Shown one piece after another: positions 1 to 9,566 of a stretch of DNA of 64,000 nt. Under the pieces are notes generated by a model that was not told the origin of the DNA, did no database searches, and saw nothing but the letters and a program-made list of their open reading frames with translations. The position numbers were made by a program, and so were the translations under genes. The DNA comes from Shewanella sp. HN-41 (GTDB lineage: Bacteria; Pseudomonadota; Gammaproteobacteria; Enterobacterales; Shewanellaceae), in contig NZ_AFOZ01000014.1 in NCBI RefSeq assembly GCF_000217915.1, positions 186,001-250,000 on the forward strand, written 5' to 3'. Every line of letters starts with the position of its first letter. The stretch's first letter is position 1.

Positions 1-1204
1 TATCATCTTTGAGGCGGGCGACTAATACACAAGCATCAAAGTGTTCGCGCAAACAAGAGGCAACGTGTTTGAGCATCTCGTTGCCTTGGGACGAACCAAA
101 TACATGATTAAAGTCGGAAAACTTATCAATATCTATGAGCAATAAATTAAATTTTTCACGAATATTCTCTGTGAGTACACCTTCTAGGGTGCGGATCAAC
201 ACGTTGCGATTGGGTATCTTAAGTAGCGGATCCTCAAAGGCAATCTTATCTAGCTGACTCATTAGTGACACACTGTGCAGGCCGCCACAAATATTCATGC
301 TAAACACGCGGATCATTTCTATTTCCGTAATATCCAGTGGCCTACCTGTGGCTAAATAAACCGAGTAATCCGCGCCTGCAAGTTCGTCAGGAAAAAAGAG
401 GCAAGTAAAGTCATTTTCAATACGAGATTCCCTGCGGCTCAGGCAAAGTTCAAGTTGCGCCCGTATGTGTTGTTGCTCAAGTTGTTGTAATGAATAGCCA
501 AAATACGGTTCAAACTCACCTGATGCGGCAATGATTTGGTGGGAAATACCTTGTTCGGTTAATTCATTTGTCGATTTTACGCAGACAATGCCACCATGGG
601 GCAGGTTTAATAAGGTAGATAACTGACGCAACATCTTGCCTGAGAGTTCTTTGATATTGCGTGAGGTGTAGAGTGCGCCGCTGGACTCGGCAATCAGTTG
701 TAAGCCACGCTTAGCATTGGCAATACTGCTAATTTGTTGATATGAGCGCAGGCTGGTGGTGAGGATAGTTTGCAGTCTATCGGCCGATAGCTCGGATTTA
801 GTCCAATAGTCGTTGATGTCGTAATCACGCATTACATCGAAAATCGGGGCCATACCTGGCTGACCCGTAAGCAGAATGATGCGGATTTTTTCGTTGCCGA
901 GCACTTCCCGAATGGCACGCACCAAACGTAGACCTGCATCTTCGGTTTCCATCATCACATCGACTAAGGCGATCGCAAAATCAATTTCCTCCGCTAACAC
1001 TTGGCAAGCTTCTGCATAGCTAAAGGTTTGTGTTAGCTCAATTTTACAATCTAATACTTTAAGGGTAGATAACGCAAAGGCGGTTGAACGTTGAAAGTTT
1101 GTGTCATCGTCCACCGCGAGTATTTTGACTATTTTTTGATTTTCGAGGTGTTGTGGTGAAGGCTGTTCGTCTAAAAAAAAGACATCTTGTTCTTGGCTAA
1201 TCAT
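1..1204 (-). CDS. response regulator, DUF3369 and degenerate GGDEF (partial)
   Basis: The 3' part is cut by the window edge. The visible ~401 residues begin with a receiver domain (KILAVDDD near residue 28, phospho-acceptor Asp in ALVDVMM near 90, LLTGQPG). A DUF3369-like sensor region follows, then the first half of a GGDEF fold (LLIDIDKFSDFNH). Where an active cyclase has RLGGDEF, this protein reads RLKDD just before the window ends, so the active-site loop is probably non-catalytic. Such proteins usually continue with an EAL or HD domain that would be off-window. The ATG at 1204 is preferred because GGAG lies just upstream; an in-frame ATG at 1213 is possible. A cytosolic two-component output acting through c-di-GMP binding or breakdown is inferred. 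Confidence 0.8.
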   Translation of the reverse strand, partial: MISQEQDVFFLDEQPSPQHLENQKIVKILAVDDDTNFQRSTAFALSTLKVLDCKIELTQTFSYAEACQVLAEEIDFAIALVDVMMETEDAGLRLVRAIREVLGNEKIRIILLTGQPGMAPIFDVMRDYDINDYWTKSELSADRLQTILTTSLRSYQQISSIANAKRGLQLIAESSGALYTSRNIKELSGKMLRQLSTLLNLPHGGIVCVKSTNELTEQGISHQIIAASGEFEPYFGYSLQQLEQQHIRAQLELCLSRRESRIENDFTCLFFPDELAGADYSVYLATGRPLDITEIEMIRVFSMNICGGLHSVSLMSQLDKIAFEDPLLKIPNRNVLIRTLEGVLTENIREKFNLLLIDIDKFSDFNHVFGSSQGNEMLKHVASCLREHFDACVLVARLKDD

Positions 1205-1346
1205 TATCTCCATCCTTGAGATGCCCTTCGCATCCTTATTTACTCAGCAAATAAAACGAGCATTTTTTATACATAGAGTATTTGCGACAGATGGGGTTAA
1301 TTCAAGCAAGTATTTTGATTAGTCAATTATATAAATGGTTATATCA

Positions 1347-2186
1347 CTACTCGATCTTAAAATCCTTAGCAAACAAGAGTTGTAGGGCCTTAAGGTATTC
1401 TTGATCTGGCTTAGGTTGCACGAGTTGGGCGAGTTCATCACCAATCGGCGTGAAGCGATAATAGCTAAAAAGCAGGTTGCCACTCTTAGGCGTGAGTTTC
1501 ATTTGTATGCCCTGCAGGGCAAATTGGATGGGCGTTTTATTGTTGAGTAAGCCAGTTTCGAACTCGCTGCTGTGCAGTATCCCCGCATCGACTAAGGTCA
1601 GAATGCTGGAGTAGGGCAGACCAAACTGGGATAAGCCTAAATTGACCGAAGTCGTTTTTCTAAAGTATTGCCCAATCCCACCGGATAGCCGATAGCCACT
1701 GATCAGTTTTAGCCGTTGTTCGTTATTAACCTTTGCAGCCATACCGAGGGCTTTTTCTAGAATTTGTGCTTCCCTGTGGGTCAGTTGCTTGAGTAGCGCT
1801 AAGGTGCGCAGACTGAAGTTACCGGGATTGACTATCTCGCTCGATAGTATCCGTGCCCATAAGTCTTGCATCCTACGGTTATGGATTTGCTCCGCCATTA
1901 GAAAGAACTGGTGGCTCCAGTCGGGATCGAGATCTACACCCGTTACATCCGATGGGGTATAGCTCAAAGCAAGGGCAAAGATAGTTTCAACATTGGCCTG
2001 GTATTGGCTCGATAGTTTACGTGCCCTATGCTGTGCCCGCTCTGCAATGGAAGCATTTGCAGGGCGATAATCTTGCTCACTGGCTAAGCCTAATTGGCGT
2101 CCGAGAAGCAGGGCCTTTTTGCGAGCGGATACCTCGGATGTTGACTCGCCTTCTTCTGCCAACATTAAAATATCTGAATCCTTCAT
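1347..2186 (-). CDS. TIGR03899 / DUF2806-type conserved protein
   Basis: A 279-residue soluble protein without signal peptide or membrane segment. Its sequence (Lys/Arg-rich start, AERAQHRARK near residue 48, MQDLWARILSSE in the middle) resembles the TIGR03899 family of Shewanella and Vibrio, whose function is unknown. The reading frame extends upstream to a TTG at 2267, but ATG 2186 is preceded by AAGGA at 8-nt spacing and is the better start. It lies alone between a response regulator and an MFS gene, all on the minus strand. The family name is from memory of sequence style and the function is not known. Confidence 0.7.
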   Translation of the reverse strand: MKDSDILMLAEEGESTSEVSARKKALLLGRQLGLASEQDYRPANASIAERAQHRARKLSSQYQANVETIFALALSYTPSDVTGVDLDPDWSHQFFLMAEQIHNRRMQDLWARILSSEIVNPGNFSLRTLALLKQLTHREAQILEKALGMAAKVNNEQRLKLISGYRLSGGIGQYFRKTTSVNLGLSQFGLPYSSILTLVDAGILHSSEFETGLLNNKTPIQFALQGIQMKLTPKSGNLLFSYYRFTPIGDELAQLVQPKPDQEYLKALQLLFAKDFKIE

Positions 2187-2351
2187 CGGGTTAATCCTTG
2201 AGCCTGCATTAGGGGTGAAGGTGAGGGCTTGGTGTGCTCGCACCTTAAGTTGTACCTTTAGTTTCAATCTCTAACTTGGCCTAGGCATTGGGCTAAGTAT
2301 TTCGAGGGAATATCTCACCTAGCTTATTCGCTGTTCAGCTATTATGTCGCT

Positions 2352-3560
2352 TTATTCGGCAACTTTGGCAATGGTTTTCGCATTTTTGCCTGACCAAGAC
2401 CATAAGGTTTCGTTACCGGGTTCAGGATGGCGCGGAACATTGAGCGCCAATATTAAGGAACATACGGCAAAACCTGCACCAATATAAAAGACAAGAGCAG
2501 GGTCCGTTAACCATAATAAGCCTAGGAGTACGGGAATGATGACCGCGGCGATATGGTTAATGGTAAAACTGACTGACATGGTTGCTGCGATGTCCTTACT
2601 GTCGGCGATTTTTTGGAAGTAGGTCTTCATGGCAATCGCCATGGCAAACAACAAATGATCGATAACATACAGCGCTGCAGCCATATGGGGCTGCTCGACT
2701 AACGCGTAACTGACGAAGACAAAAAAGAGCCCAATATATTCCACAGCAAGTGCATTACGTTCGCCAATTCGACCAATAACACGACCGATAGCGGGGGCAA
2801 AGAGTAAATTTACCACATAGTTGATCAAAAATAAGGCCGTGATTTCACTGACGCTATAGCCGAATTTCTCGACCATCATAAAGCCCGCGAAGACCATAAA
2901 AATCTGCCTCCTTGCCCCCGAAAAGAAGGTCAGCAGGTAATACAGCCAGTAGCGTTTGCGCAGGATAATCTTTTTATGTTGAACCTCTTTGGTCTCAAAC
3001 TCTGGATAGTAGAGGCCCATGCTCAGTACCATAATGAGACCTAAGATCCCAATAATCAGATACATATGCCAGTAGTCCAACTTAAGCCATGTCATCACCA
3101 GCCAGATACTCCCGTAGCCCACAAGGGCCGCCGCTGAGCGCCACGCCAGTGCTTTACCCATAAATCCTGCGGCATCTTTTTTATCGACCCATTGGAGCGT
3201 GAGTGATTGATTTATGGTTTCAAAATAGTGAAATCCAACTGACATCAATACCGTGGTGATATATAGCCCCATTACCTGAGGGAAAAAGCCTGTTATGGCC
3301 ACACCAATACATAACAGTGCCAGTGACAGTAGAGCGAAGGCTTGCTCGCGGATTAGTAGTAGTACAAAGATGGCGGTAAAGGCGAGAAAGCCGGGTATTT
3401 CCCTCAGGCTTTGTAGCATACCAATTTCAGCACCGGTGAATTGCGCTTTTTCAATCACGAAGTTATTGAGTAGGGCTTGCCAGACTGCGAACACTAATGA
3501 CATTACAAAGGTCATCCACAGCAAGAGTGCTTTAGGATCTTTGGTTTGAATGGATTTCAT
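2352..3560 (-). CDS. MFS transporter
   Basis: A 402-residue integral membrane protein with about 12 hydrophobic segments in two six-helix halves, typical of the major facilitator superfamily. A charged central loop (EFETKEVQHKKIILRKRY, near residues 188-205) separates the halves. The substrate cannot be deduced. ATG at 3560 is used; the ribosome-binding site is weak. The intergenic region to the divergent porin gene is ~265 bp and holds a Fur-box-like palindrome closer to the porin gene. Confidence 0.8.
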   Translation of the reverse strand: MKSIQTKDPKALLLWMTFVMSLVFAVWQALLNNFVIEKAQFTGAEIGMLQSLREIPGFLAFTAIFVLLLIREQAFALLSLALLCIGVAITGFFPQVMGLYITTVLMSVGFHYFETINQSLTLQWVDKKDAAGFMGKALAWRSAAALVGYGSIWLVMTWLKLDYWHMYLIIGILGLIMVLSMGLYYPEFETKEVQHKKIILRKRYWLYYLLTFFSGARRQIFMVFAGFMMVEKFGYSVSEITALFLINYVVNLLFAPAIGRVIGRIGERNALAVEYIGLFFVFVSYALVEQPHMAAALYVIDHLLFAMAIAMKTYFQKIADSKDIAATMSVSFTINHIAAVIIPVLLGLLWLTDPALVFYIGAGFAVCSLILALNVPRHPEPGNETLWSWSGKNAKTIAKVAE

Positions 3561-3753
3561 GGATATGGACTCAGGCGATAAGTCTACAAATGCTAATGCT
3601 TTTTTGGTAATTAGGCTAGATAACTTAACGCTTAAATAATGTGTGGTTTATGAATCAATATCGCGATTTTTTTGAATGAAAATACGGCCGTCAGATCCGG
3701 TATACAATCAGATTCTAATGTAATTTATTTGTAAATTTATTTGTAAATTCTAA

Positions 3754-3768
3754 TGCAAATCATTCTCA
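3754..3768 (+). promoter_or_regulatory. candidate Fur box upstream of the porin operon
   Basis: TGCAAATCATTCTCA fits the 7-1-7 Fur pattern TGATAAT-N-ATTATCA with about three mismatches. It lies ~60 bp before the porin start in an AT-rich promoter region. The downstream genes (porin, imelysin, di-heme oxidoreductase) are of types often linked to iron, which makes Fur control plausible. This is inference from the motif. Confidence 0.55.
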
Positions 3769-3826
3769 ATTGATCTATTTTGTTCGCGCATTTACGGGGA
3801 AGCTGTTACACAGCGCGGAGAAAGAA

Positions 3827-5233
3827 ATGAGAGCAGAGTTAAAGTTGAGTTCACTGGCCATCCTGGTCACTGCGTTCATAGGTGGGGTTAATTGCACCGC
3901 ACAGGCAGCGACGGACCCTGCGATTTTAGAGCAGGCTATCGCAAGGCAAGAGGCTCAATTACAAGAATTAAAGCAGCAGTTATCGGAATTAGCAGCGCAA
4001 CAGAAACAGCAGCAAGTTCAGCAGGCAGACTATCAAACTAAGACCAATACCACGGTAAATAGTGTTGAAACCGCCGCCGATAAACTTAGCAAGTTTTCAT
4101 TTCAATCCTACGGTACCGCCGTTTATACCAGTGATGAGTACTTTGATAATGTCCAAGACACCACACCAGAGCGCCGTAATCGTTTCGATTTAGAGCGCGT
4201 TGTCACTGAGTTCGGCTATCAATTTACCGATGCTTGGAGCATGGAAGTCGAAATAGAGTATGAACATGGCGGCACAGGCGTCGCCTTAGAATATGATGGT
4301 TTTGATGAGTTCGGTGAATTTGAAACAGAAGTCGAAGCTGGCGGTGAGGTGATGATTGAAAAGGCCGAGCTGCGTTATCGTCCCTCTAAAGCCTTTGGGA
4401 TTAAATTTGGTAATATCCATGTTCCTATTGGCTTGACCAGTATGCTGCACAAACCAAATCAATATCTTACTGTGATGCGTCATCGAAGCGAAGCCGCCAT
4501 GATCCCCGCCGTTTGGAATGAAAACGGTATCGGAATATATGGTGAAATGGCCGATTTCCACTATCAGGCCCAAATTATCAGTGGTCTCAATTCAGAATAT
4601 TTTAGAACCTATGATTGGGCTGCATCGGGTCATCAAAAACGATTCGAGCATGTTAATGGTGACGATTTAGCATTTGCAGGACGTCTAGATTACGGCAACT
4701 TTAAAAAAGGTTCCGCCGTTGGTGTCGCTTACTACTATGGCAATACCAGTGGTAATCGTCACAAGAGTAATAAAATCAATGTGGATGGCACAGTTAGCAT
4801 AGTGTCAGTCGCCGCGGCTTATGTTGAAGGTCCTTGGATCTTACGCGGTCAGTATCTCTACGGCACCTTAAGCGACAGCGATGCCATTACCCAAGCCAAT
4901 AAAACAACGCCAGGCTTAAGGCCAGGTAACTTCGCACAGCTAGGATCGCAGTCACAGGCCTTTTTTGTCGAAGCGGGCATCGATTTGAATCATTTCACCT
5001 CTCTTCCGTTAACCGTTTTTGCCAACATAGATTATTCCAATCCTTTGATGGAAGTCGAAACTGGCACGGCGACTCAGCGTTTTGAAAATACTTGGACCAG
5101 TGTCGGCATTAACTATTTCCCTATCTCCCAGATAGTGATTAAAGCGGAAGCAGGCTTACAACAAGTGGCCGTAGCGAGCATTCCCGATACTAATTTCTTC
5201 GCCCTTGGCGTGGGTTACCAATTTTCGCTCTAG
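3827..5233 (+). CDS. outer-membrane porin with N-terminal coiled coil
   Basis: A 468-residue exported protein. It starts at ATG 3827, with GGAG 7 nt upstream and a signal peptide ending near AQA-ATD; the frame also extends upstream to 3770. After cleavage comes a ~50-residue Gln/Glu-rich coiled coil (LQELKQQLSELAAQQKQQQ), then alternating amphipathic strands with many Tyr/Gly residues, ending in YQFSL as outer-membrane barrels do. It resembles the phosphate-selective OprO/OprP-like porin group. It is the first gene of the probable Fur-controlled group with imelysin and DUF1111 downstream (42-bp gap to the next gene). The solute is unknown; an iron-related substrate is only suggested by context. 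Confidence 0.8.
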   Translation: MRAELKLSSLAILVTAFIGGVNCTAQAATDPAILEQAIARQEAQLQELKQQLSELAAQQKQQQVQQADYQTKTNTTVNSVETAADKLSKFSFQSYGTAVYTSDEYFDNVQDTTPERRNRFDLERVVTEFGYQFTDAWSMEVEIEYEHGGTGVALEYDGFDEFGEFETEVEAGGEVMIEKAELRYRPSKAFGIKFGNIHVPIGLTSMLHKPNQYLTVMRHRSEAAMIPAVWNENGIGIYGEMADFHYQAQIISGLNSEYFRTYDWAASGHQKRFEHVNGDDLAFAGRLDYGNFKKGSAVGVAYYYGNTSGNRHKSNKINVDGTVSIVSVAAAYVEGPWILRGQYLYGTLSDSDAITQANKTTPGLRPGNFAQLGSQSQAFFVEAGIDLNHFTSLPLTVFANIDYSNPLMEVETGTATQRFENTWTSVGINYFPISQIVIKAEAGLQQVAVASIPDTNFFALGVGYQFSL

Positions 5234-5274
5234 TCACATTCACTTTTGATGGAACAAATAGGAAATTAAGCACT

Positions 5275-6435
5275 ATGACATTACGTAAAACGGCAATAGC
5301 CATCGCCCTTATGAGTACCTTAGCTGCCTGTGGTGGCTCTGGATCGGATGATTCAACGCCCACAACACCGACAACGCCGGATAATCGCTTTAGTTACGCC
5401 GCCACTGAGATGATCATTAACTTGACCGATGACGTTATCGTGGCTGGTTATGCGGACTTAGCCGCGAAAGCGCAAGCACTTTTACTGGCGACTCAGAAGC
5501 TCACTAACTCAACGGCACAAGCGGATTTAGACGCTGCTCAAGCTGCGTGGAAAGCGGCACGTTTACCATGGGAGCAAGGTGAATCACATATTTTTGGCCC
5601 AGTAGACTCACTCAGTATCGATCCACATCTTGATAGCTGGCCGCTTAATACGACCGATCTACAAACACAGCTAAATTCTAATTCAGGTTTTGATGCTGAG
5701 ACGATTAAGGGCTGGAACGATGATGTACAAGGTTTTCATACCATTGAATTCTTATTATTCGGCGATGGTGTGAATAGTAATACTAAACCTATCAGTCAGT
5801 TAACAGCAAAAGAACGTGAGTATCTCATTGCATTGGCCGAAGTGTTCCGTGATTACACTAAGCAGCTCGACGACGCTTGGCAGGTAAACCACAATCCGCA
5901 AGATACTGCCGCTAAATCCTATGCTGAGTTGCTGAAGAATCCCGGTGTAGCAGGCAATACTATTTACTCATCGCAATTGGCTGTAGTTGAAGAGTTGATC
6001 AATGGCATGATCGCGATTGTCGATGAGGTTGGTAACGGTAAGATTGCCGATCCCTTTGGTGATTCCCTTGCCACCGCTGATACTTCAAAGGTGGAGTCGC
6101 AATATTCTTGGAACTCATTAGATGACTTTGCCAATAACATCATTGGGGTACGAAATGTATATCAAGGAGAGTTTACCGGTAACAGTGATCGTCAGGGCAT
6201 CATTAACTTCGTGGCCGCTGCCGATGCGAACTTAGCGACACGTGTTAGCAGTGAAATCGATGATGCCATTATCAAGATCCGCGCTATTGCTGGCAGCAAT
6301 CAACAGCCTTTCCGTCAAGCGATTAAAGATGATGCGGGAAGGGCAAGAATTCAAGTGGCAGTGGATGCCTTGACTAAGCTGAAAACCACACTTGAGTCTG
6401 ATGTCATACCATTACTTTCTCGTTGGAAATCTTAA
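5275..6435 (+). CDS. imelysin family (peptidase M75-like) lipoprotein
   Basis: A 386-residue lipoprotein: the lipobox LAAC puts the acylated Cys at residue 19, followed by a Ser/Thr/Pro-rich linker. The imelysin fold is supported by the family motif GxHxxE at G153-F-H-T-I-E158 and by the upstream RLPWEQGE motif near residues 96-103. Family members include IrpA and EfeO-like proteins. They bind metal or act in iron uptake rather than being proven peptidases. Gene order porin-imelysin-DUF1111 and the upstream Fur-like box support an iron role at the cell envelope. Family call is firm; the exact function is inferred. Confidence 0.9.
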   Translation: MTLRKTAIAIALMSTLAACGGSGSDDSTPTTPTTPDNRFSYAATEMIINLTDDVIVAGYADLAAKAQALLLATQKLTNSTAQADLDAAQAAWKAARLPWEQGESHIFGPVDSLSIDPHLDSWPLNTTDLQTQLNSNSGFDAETIKGWNDDVQGFHTIEFLLFGDGVNSNTKPISQLTAKEREYLIALAEVFRDYTKQLDDAWQVNHNPQDTAAKSYAELLKNPGVAGNTIYSSQLAVVEELINGMIAIVDEVGNGKIADPFGDSLATADTSKVESQYSWNSLDDFANNIIGVRNVYQGEFTGNSDRQGIINFVAAADANLATRVSSEIDDAIIKIRAIAGSNQQPFRQAIKDDAGRARIQVAVDALTKLKTTLESDVIPLLSRWKS

Positions 6436-6590
6436 TTTCATATTCAGAGCAATGCTAAGGCGATAGCGGTTCTTGGCATTGTCATGAAATGACGCTAAAC
6501 GACGGAACCCGTTTGGTGAGTTATGTCTTAAGCAGCAAGGATGCAATTGCATAGTTGCTGCTTTGTCATTTTATTTGTGTGAGATTTTTG

Positions 6591-8216
6591 ATGAATAACA
6601 GACTCGTTTTATTACCCGCCTTTTTCATTGGCTGTTTACAGCTGAGTGCCTGTGGTGGCAGTGGCGATGCTCAAGATGTTGATACCCCAATACCTGAACC
6701 CATTGTTTATCCTGAATATACGGATATCACTGCCAGCGGCGGCGCGACAACAACCTTTGATGCAGGCAATTCTGGACATGGTTTTTCTACACCATCGGTA
6801 AATCTAACGGCGACCGAACTTGCGCTGCATATGGTGGGCGATAAGTTTTTTGAGACTTCTTTTACCACGGCGCCAAACGCTGAACACCCTGAGTTAGATG
6901 GTTTAGGTCCTGTATTTAATAACGCTAACTGCAATGCATGCCATCAACGCGATGGACGTAATTCGACTCCACAAGTCAGCGCAGGCCAGACTCGAGTCAA
7001 ACTGGGATCTGATGCGGGCATCTTTTTGCGGATAAGTAAGGCTGCCAAGGATGTCTGTATTAAAGGCGATGCGAGTAATGATTATTGTGCACCCATTCCA
7101 GTACCTGATTTCGGCGGACAACTGTTTCATCGAGGCGTACTGCAGGCACGTGTTGATTGGCAGCAGAATCAGTTTATTGGGCAAGCGGATGTTTACTTAT
7201 CCTATGAGGCAAAGTCAGTGACCTACCCCGACGGTACTGAAGTCTTATTGAAGAAGCCGCTATTTGAAGTGGAAAACCCCTATGATGCGCCAGGAGAAAC
7301 TAAGCAAAGCCCCAATTTGACCTCAAATCTTTTGCAAGACGATGTGTTAATGGGATGGCGTAATGGCATGCCAGTGTTTGGCTTAGGTCTGCTCGAAGCG
7401 ATTGCGCAGGAGGATATTTTGCAACATGTCGATGAAAATGATGCAAATCATGACGGGATCTCTGCAAAGGCAAACTATGTTTTTGATGCTGTGAAGGCAC
7501 AAGCGGGTGAGCAGGAACCTGTGTCCTTAGGTCGTTTTGGTTGGAAGGCGAATACCCCGAGTGTGCGTGTACAATCCCTAGGTGCAATGCGTGGCGATAT
7601 TGGCATAACTAATCCGTTATTCCCCGATGAAAGTATCAAAGGAACGGCGCTACACGATGCTTATCTCACTCGAACTGGTTTTATTGATACAGGGGCAGAT
7701 GAAAATGGTGCGCCTGAAGTCGGAGCCGAGTTCAGCGATGCCGTCGTTTTTTATGCTGAAACCTTGGCCGTTCCTGCAAGGCGGAATGTCGCTCAACCGA
7801 ATGTAAGAGAGGGGGCGAGATTATTCACTCTGCTTAATTGTACCGCTTGTCATGTGCCCTCTTATACCACTAAAACGAGTGGTGAAATTGGTGGGCGAGC
7901 CATGAGTGATAGCTTAAAAGGACAGAAGATTTATCCCTTTACCGATTTATTATTACACGACATGGGCGAAGGACTCGCCGATGGTCGACCAGACTTTTTA
8001 GCCTCGGGAAGCGAATGGCGTACAAGGCCACTGTGGGGCATAGGTTTAACCCAGACGGTCAATCCTCAAGCCGGTTTCTTACATGATGGACGAGCCGCGA
8101 CCCTAGAAGAAGCGGTATTGTGGCATGGTGGTGAAGCTGAGAAGAGTCAAATTGCCTTTATGAATTTATCTAAAAATGAACGTGAGCAAGTCATTGCATT
8201 TTTAATGTCTTTGTAA
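6591..8216 (+). CDS. di-heme DUF1111 oxidoreductase lipoprotein
   Basis: A 541-residue lipoprotein: ATG 6591 precedes a signal peptide with lipobox LSAC (Cys21). Two c-type heme sites are visible, NCNACHQRD near residue 114 and NCTACHVPS near residue 417. The rest (PVFGLGLLEAI, LHDGRAATLEEAVLWHGGEA) is typical of the DUF1111 family, related to MauG/cytochrome c peroxidase-like proteins and often called thiol oxidoreductase. It acts in the periplasm as a redox enzyme of unknown substrate. The frame continues upstream to a TTG at 6555, but the signal peptide fits the 6591 start. It is commonly found beside imelysin genes, as here. Confidence 0.9.
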   Translation: MNNRLVLLPAFFIGCLQLSACGGSGDAQDVDTPIPEPIVYPEYTDITASGGATTTFDAGNSGHGFSTPSVNLTATELALHMVGDKFFETSFTTAPNAEHPELDGLGPVFNNANCNACHQRDGRNSTPQVSAGQTRVKLGSDAGIFLRISKAAKDVCIKGDASNDYCAPIPVPDFGGQLFHRGVLQARVDWQQNQFIGQADVYLSYEAKSVTYPDGTEVLLKKPLFEVENPYDAPGETKQSPNLTSNLLQDDVLMGWRNGMPVFGLGLLEAIAQEDILQHVDENDANHDGISAKANYVFDAVKAQAGEQEPVSLGRFGWKANTPSVRVQSLGAMRGDIGITNPLFPDESIKGTALHDAYLTRTGFIDTGADENGAPEVGAEFSDAVVFYAETLAVPARRNVAQPNVREGARLFTLLNCTACHVPSYTTKTSGEIGGRAMSDSLKGQKIYPFTDLLLHDMGEGLADGRPDFLASGSEWRTRPLWGIGLTQTVNPQAGFLHDGRAATLEEAVLWHGGEAEKSQIAFMNLSKNEREQVIAFLMSL

Positions 8217-8265
8217 GGAGTGACAGGATGATTTGTCGATTCATCCTGTTTAATATATCTCAGTA

Positions 8266-8296
8266 TGGGCAAACCTCAGGGTTTGCCTTTTTTTTG
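8266..8296 (+). terminator. rho-independent terminator after DUF1111 gene
   Basis: An 8-bp GC-rich stem GGCAAACC/GGTTTGCC with a 4-nt loop is followed by a run of eight T, 50 bp past the stop codon. Confidence 0.85.
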
Positions 8297-8495
8297 TGAG
8301 CTGGCTAAAACTACCACATATCCCTGAGTTGTTTGGCGCTAAGCTCGTGATCTATTTCATGTAAATGGGTGAGTAAATCACCTAGTATGCGATAGAGTAA
8401 TAGGCTGTTTGCCTATTGGGAGATAAATTTAAGCCGCCTCCTATTATCTTTCAGGCCGCTTTTTCTTATTTTTGTTGAGATAAACCGAGACTAAA

Positions 8496-9020
8496 GTGAA
8501 AAAAATTCTGATCATTTTCTCCAGTGTCCACGGCCAGACCCGTAAAATCACGGATCAGCTAGCACAGCAGCTTAGAGACGCGGGCAATTCGGTTGTTATT
8601 GCGGACATAAAGGCGGTTCCAGCCATGGAGTCCTTCGATAAAATTATCATAGGTGCCAGTATTCGCCATGGTAAGCATAACTCTGTTTTATATGAGTTTA
8701 TTCAAAAAAATCAGTCTCTGTTAACCCAAAAAGTAGGGGGCTTTTTCTCCGTGAGTTTAGTCGCCCGTAAACCGGAGAAAAATACGCCCGAAACGAACCC
8801 TTACATGCAGGCCTTTTTAAGTAAAACCACTTGGCGACCTAAATTGTTACAGGTTTTTGGTGGTAACTTAAACTATCAAGGCTATAACGCTCTAGATAGA
8901 AACATTATCCGTTTTATTATGTGGTTAACTAAAGGCCCAACGGATCCTGTGACTAATGTTGAATATACGGATTGGCAGAAAGTAGCCGAGTTTGCCGAGC
9001 AAATTCATCAAGCAAAGTAA
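8496..9020 (+). CDS. hemG: menaquinone-dependent protoporphyrinogen IX dehydrogenase
   Basis: A 174-residue flavodoxin-fold protein with the FMN loop SSVHGQTRKI at residues 9-18. The C-terminal part (LNYQGYNALDRNIIRFIMW, GPTDP, VEYTDW) is characteristic of HemG, which oxidises protoporphyrinogen IX to protoporphyrin IX using menaquinone at the inner membrane. The start is a GTG. Nine bp downstream, with a good GGAG, begins a cytochrome b-like membrane protein that probably shares the transcript. A heme-biosynthesis gene next to a heme-binding membrane protein is a coherent pair. Confidence 0.88.
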   Translation: MKKILIIFSSVHGQTRKITDQLAQQLRDAGNSVVIADIKAVPAMESFDKIIIGASIRHGKHNSVLYEFIQKNQSLLTQKVGGFFSVSLVARKPEKNTPETNPYMQAFLSKTTWRPKLLQVFGGNLNYQGYNALDRNIIRFIMWLTKGPTDPVTNVEYTDWQKVAEFAEQIHQAK

Positions 9021-9029
9021 GGAGATTAA

Positions 9030-9566
9030 ATGCCGAGTCTGGTCGCTAAGCTCAGTAAAGTATTGGCTATTTTGCTTGCGCATCTGCATGTCTGGATTGT
9101 GATTTGCTCTACCTTATTAGTGTGTACTAGCCCATGGATTTTTATTGGCAGAAGCCTGAGAAGCCACGCTAGTATTTGGGATTACCTCCATGTTTACCTC
9201 GGGCTTTTTTGTGCCTTCCTCGGCGGGTTATTTCTGGTTCGCAATACCTTACAGGGTAAGTGGCACTTATATTTTGGTTGGTTGATGGGGGACTGGGCAC
9301 AACTTAAGCAAGATATTGTGGGGATCACGCGAGGTAAGCTCCCCGTAGCGGGTGGTAAAGGGTTATTCAGCACAGTGGAAGGCATGGGTATGTTATTACT
9401 TGTCGCAACTGGGCTGACGGGGGGAGTGTGGTTTATCTACCAAGATACCGCCGTGGCAATGGAATGGCGCACTTATCACCAAATATTTGCCCAAGCTTTT
9501 ATCGCCTTTTTGGTTATTCATATAGTGCTGGCCGCAACCCATATTATTGAATTTATTCGTCAATAG
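9030..9566 (+). CDS. cytochrome b561-like membrane protein
   Basis: A 178-residue protein with four hydrophobic segments. Histidines sit inside or next to them (LLAHLHVW near residue 19, DYLHVYLG near 53, YHQIF near 149, IHIVLAATHI near 164-171), as expected for a di-heme cytochrome b561/PepSY-like domain. GGAG 5-6 nt before ATG supports the start. It follows hemG closely and could be an electron carrier to or from the quinone pool. The heme ligands are inferred from position only. Confidence 0.72.
   Translation: MPSLVAKLSKVLAILLAHLHVWIVICSTLLVCTSPWIFIGRSLRSHASIWDYLHVYLGLFCAFLGGLFLVRNTLQGKWHLYFGWLMGDWAQLKQDIVGITRGKLPVAGGKGLFSTVEGMGMLLLVATGLTGGVWFIYQDTAVAMEWRTYHQIFAQAFIAFLVIHIVLAATHIIEFIRQ

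Noticed and set aside
7300-7587. Antisense ORF within the DUF1111 gene
   Set aside because: It lies entirely inside a clear di-heme protein gene and shows no domain of its own; the same reasoning excludes the other long antisense frames in exeM, gbpA, mcp and katB.
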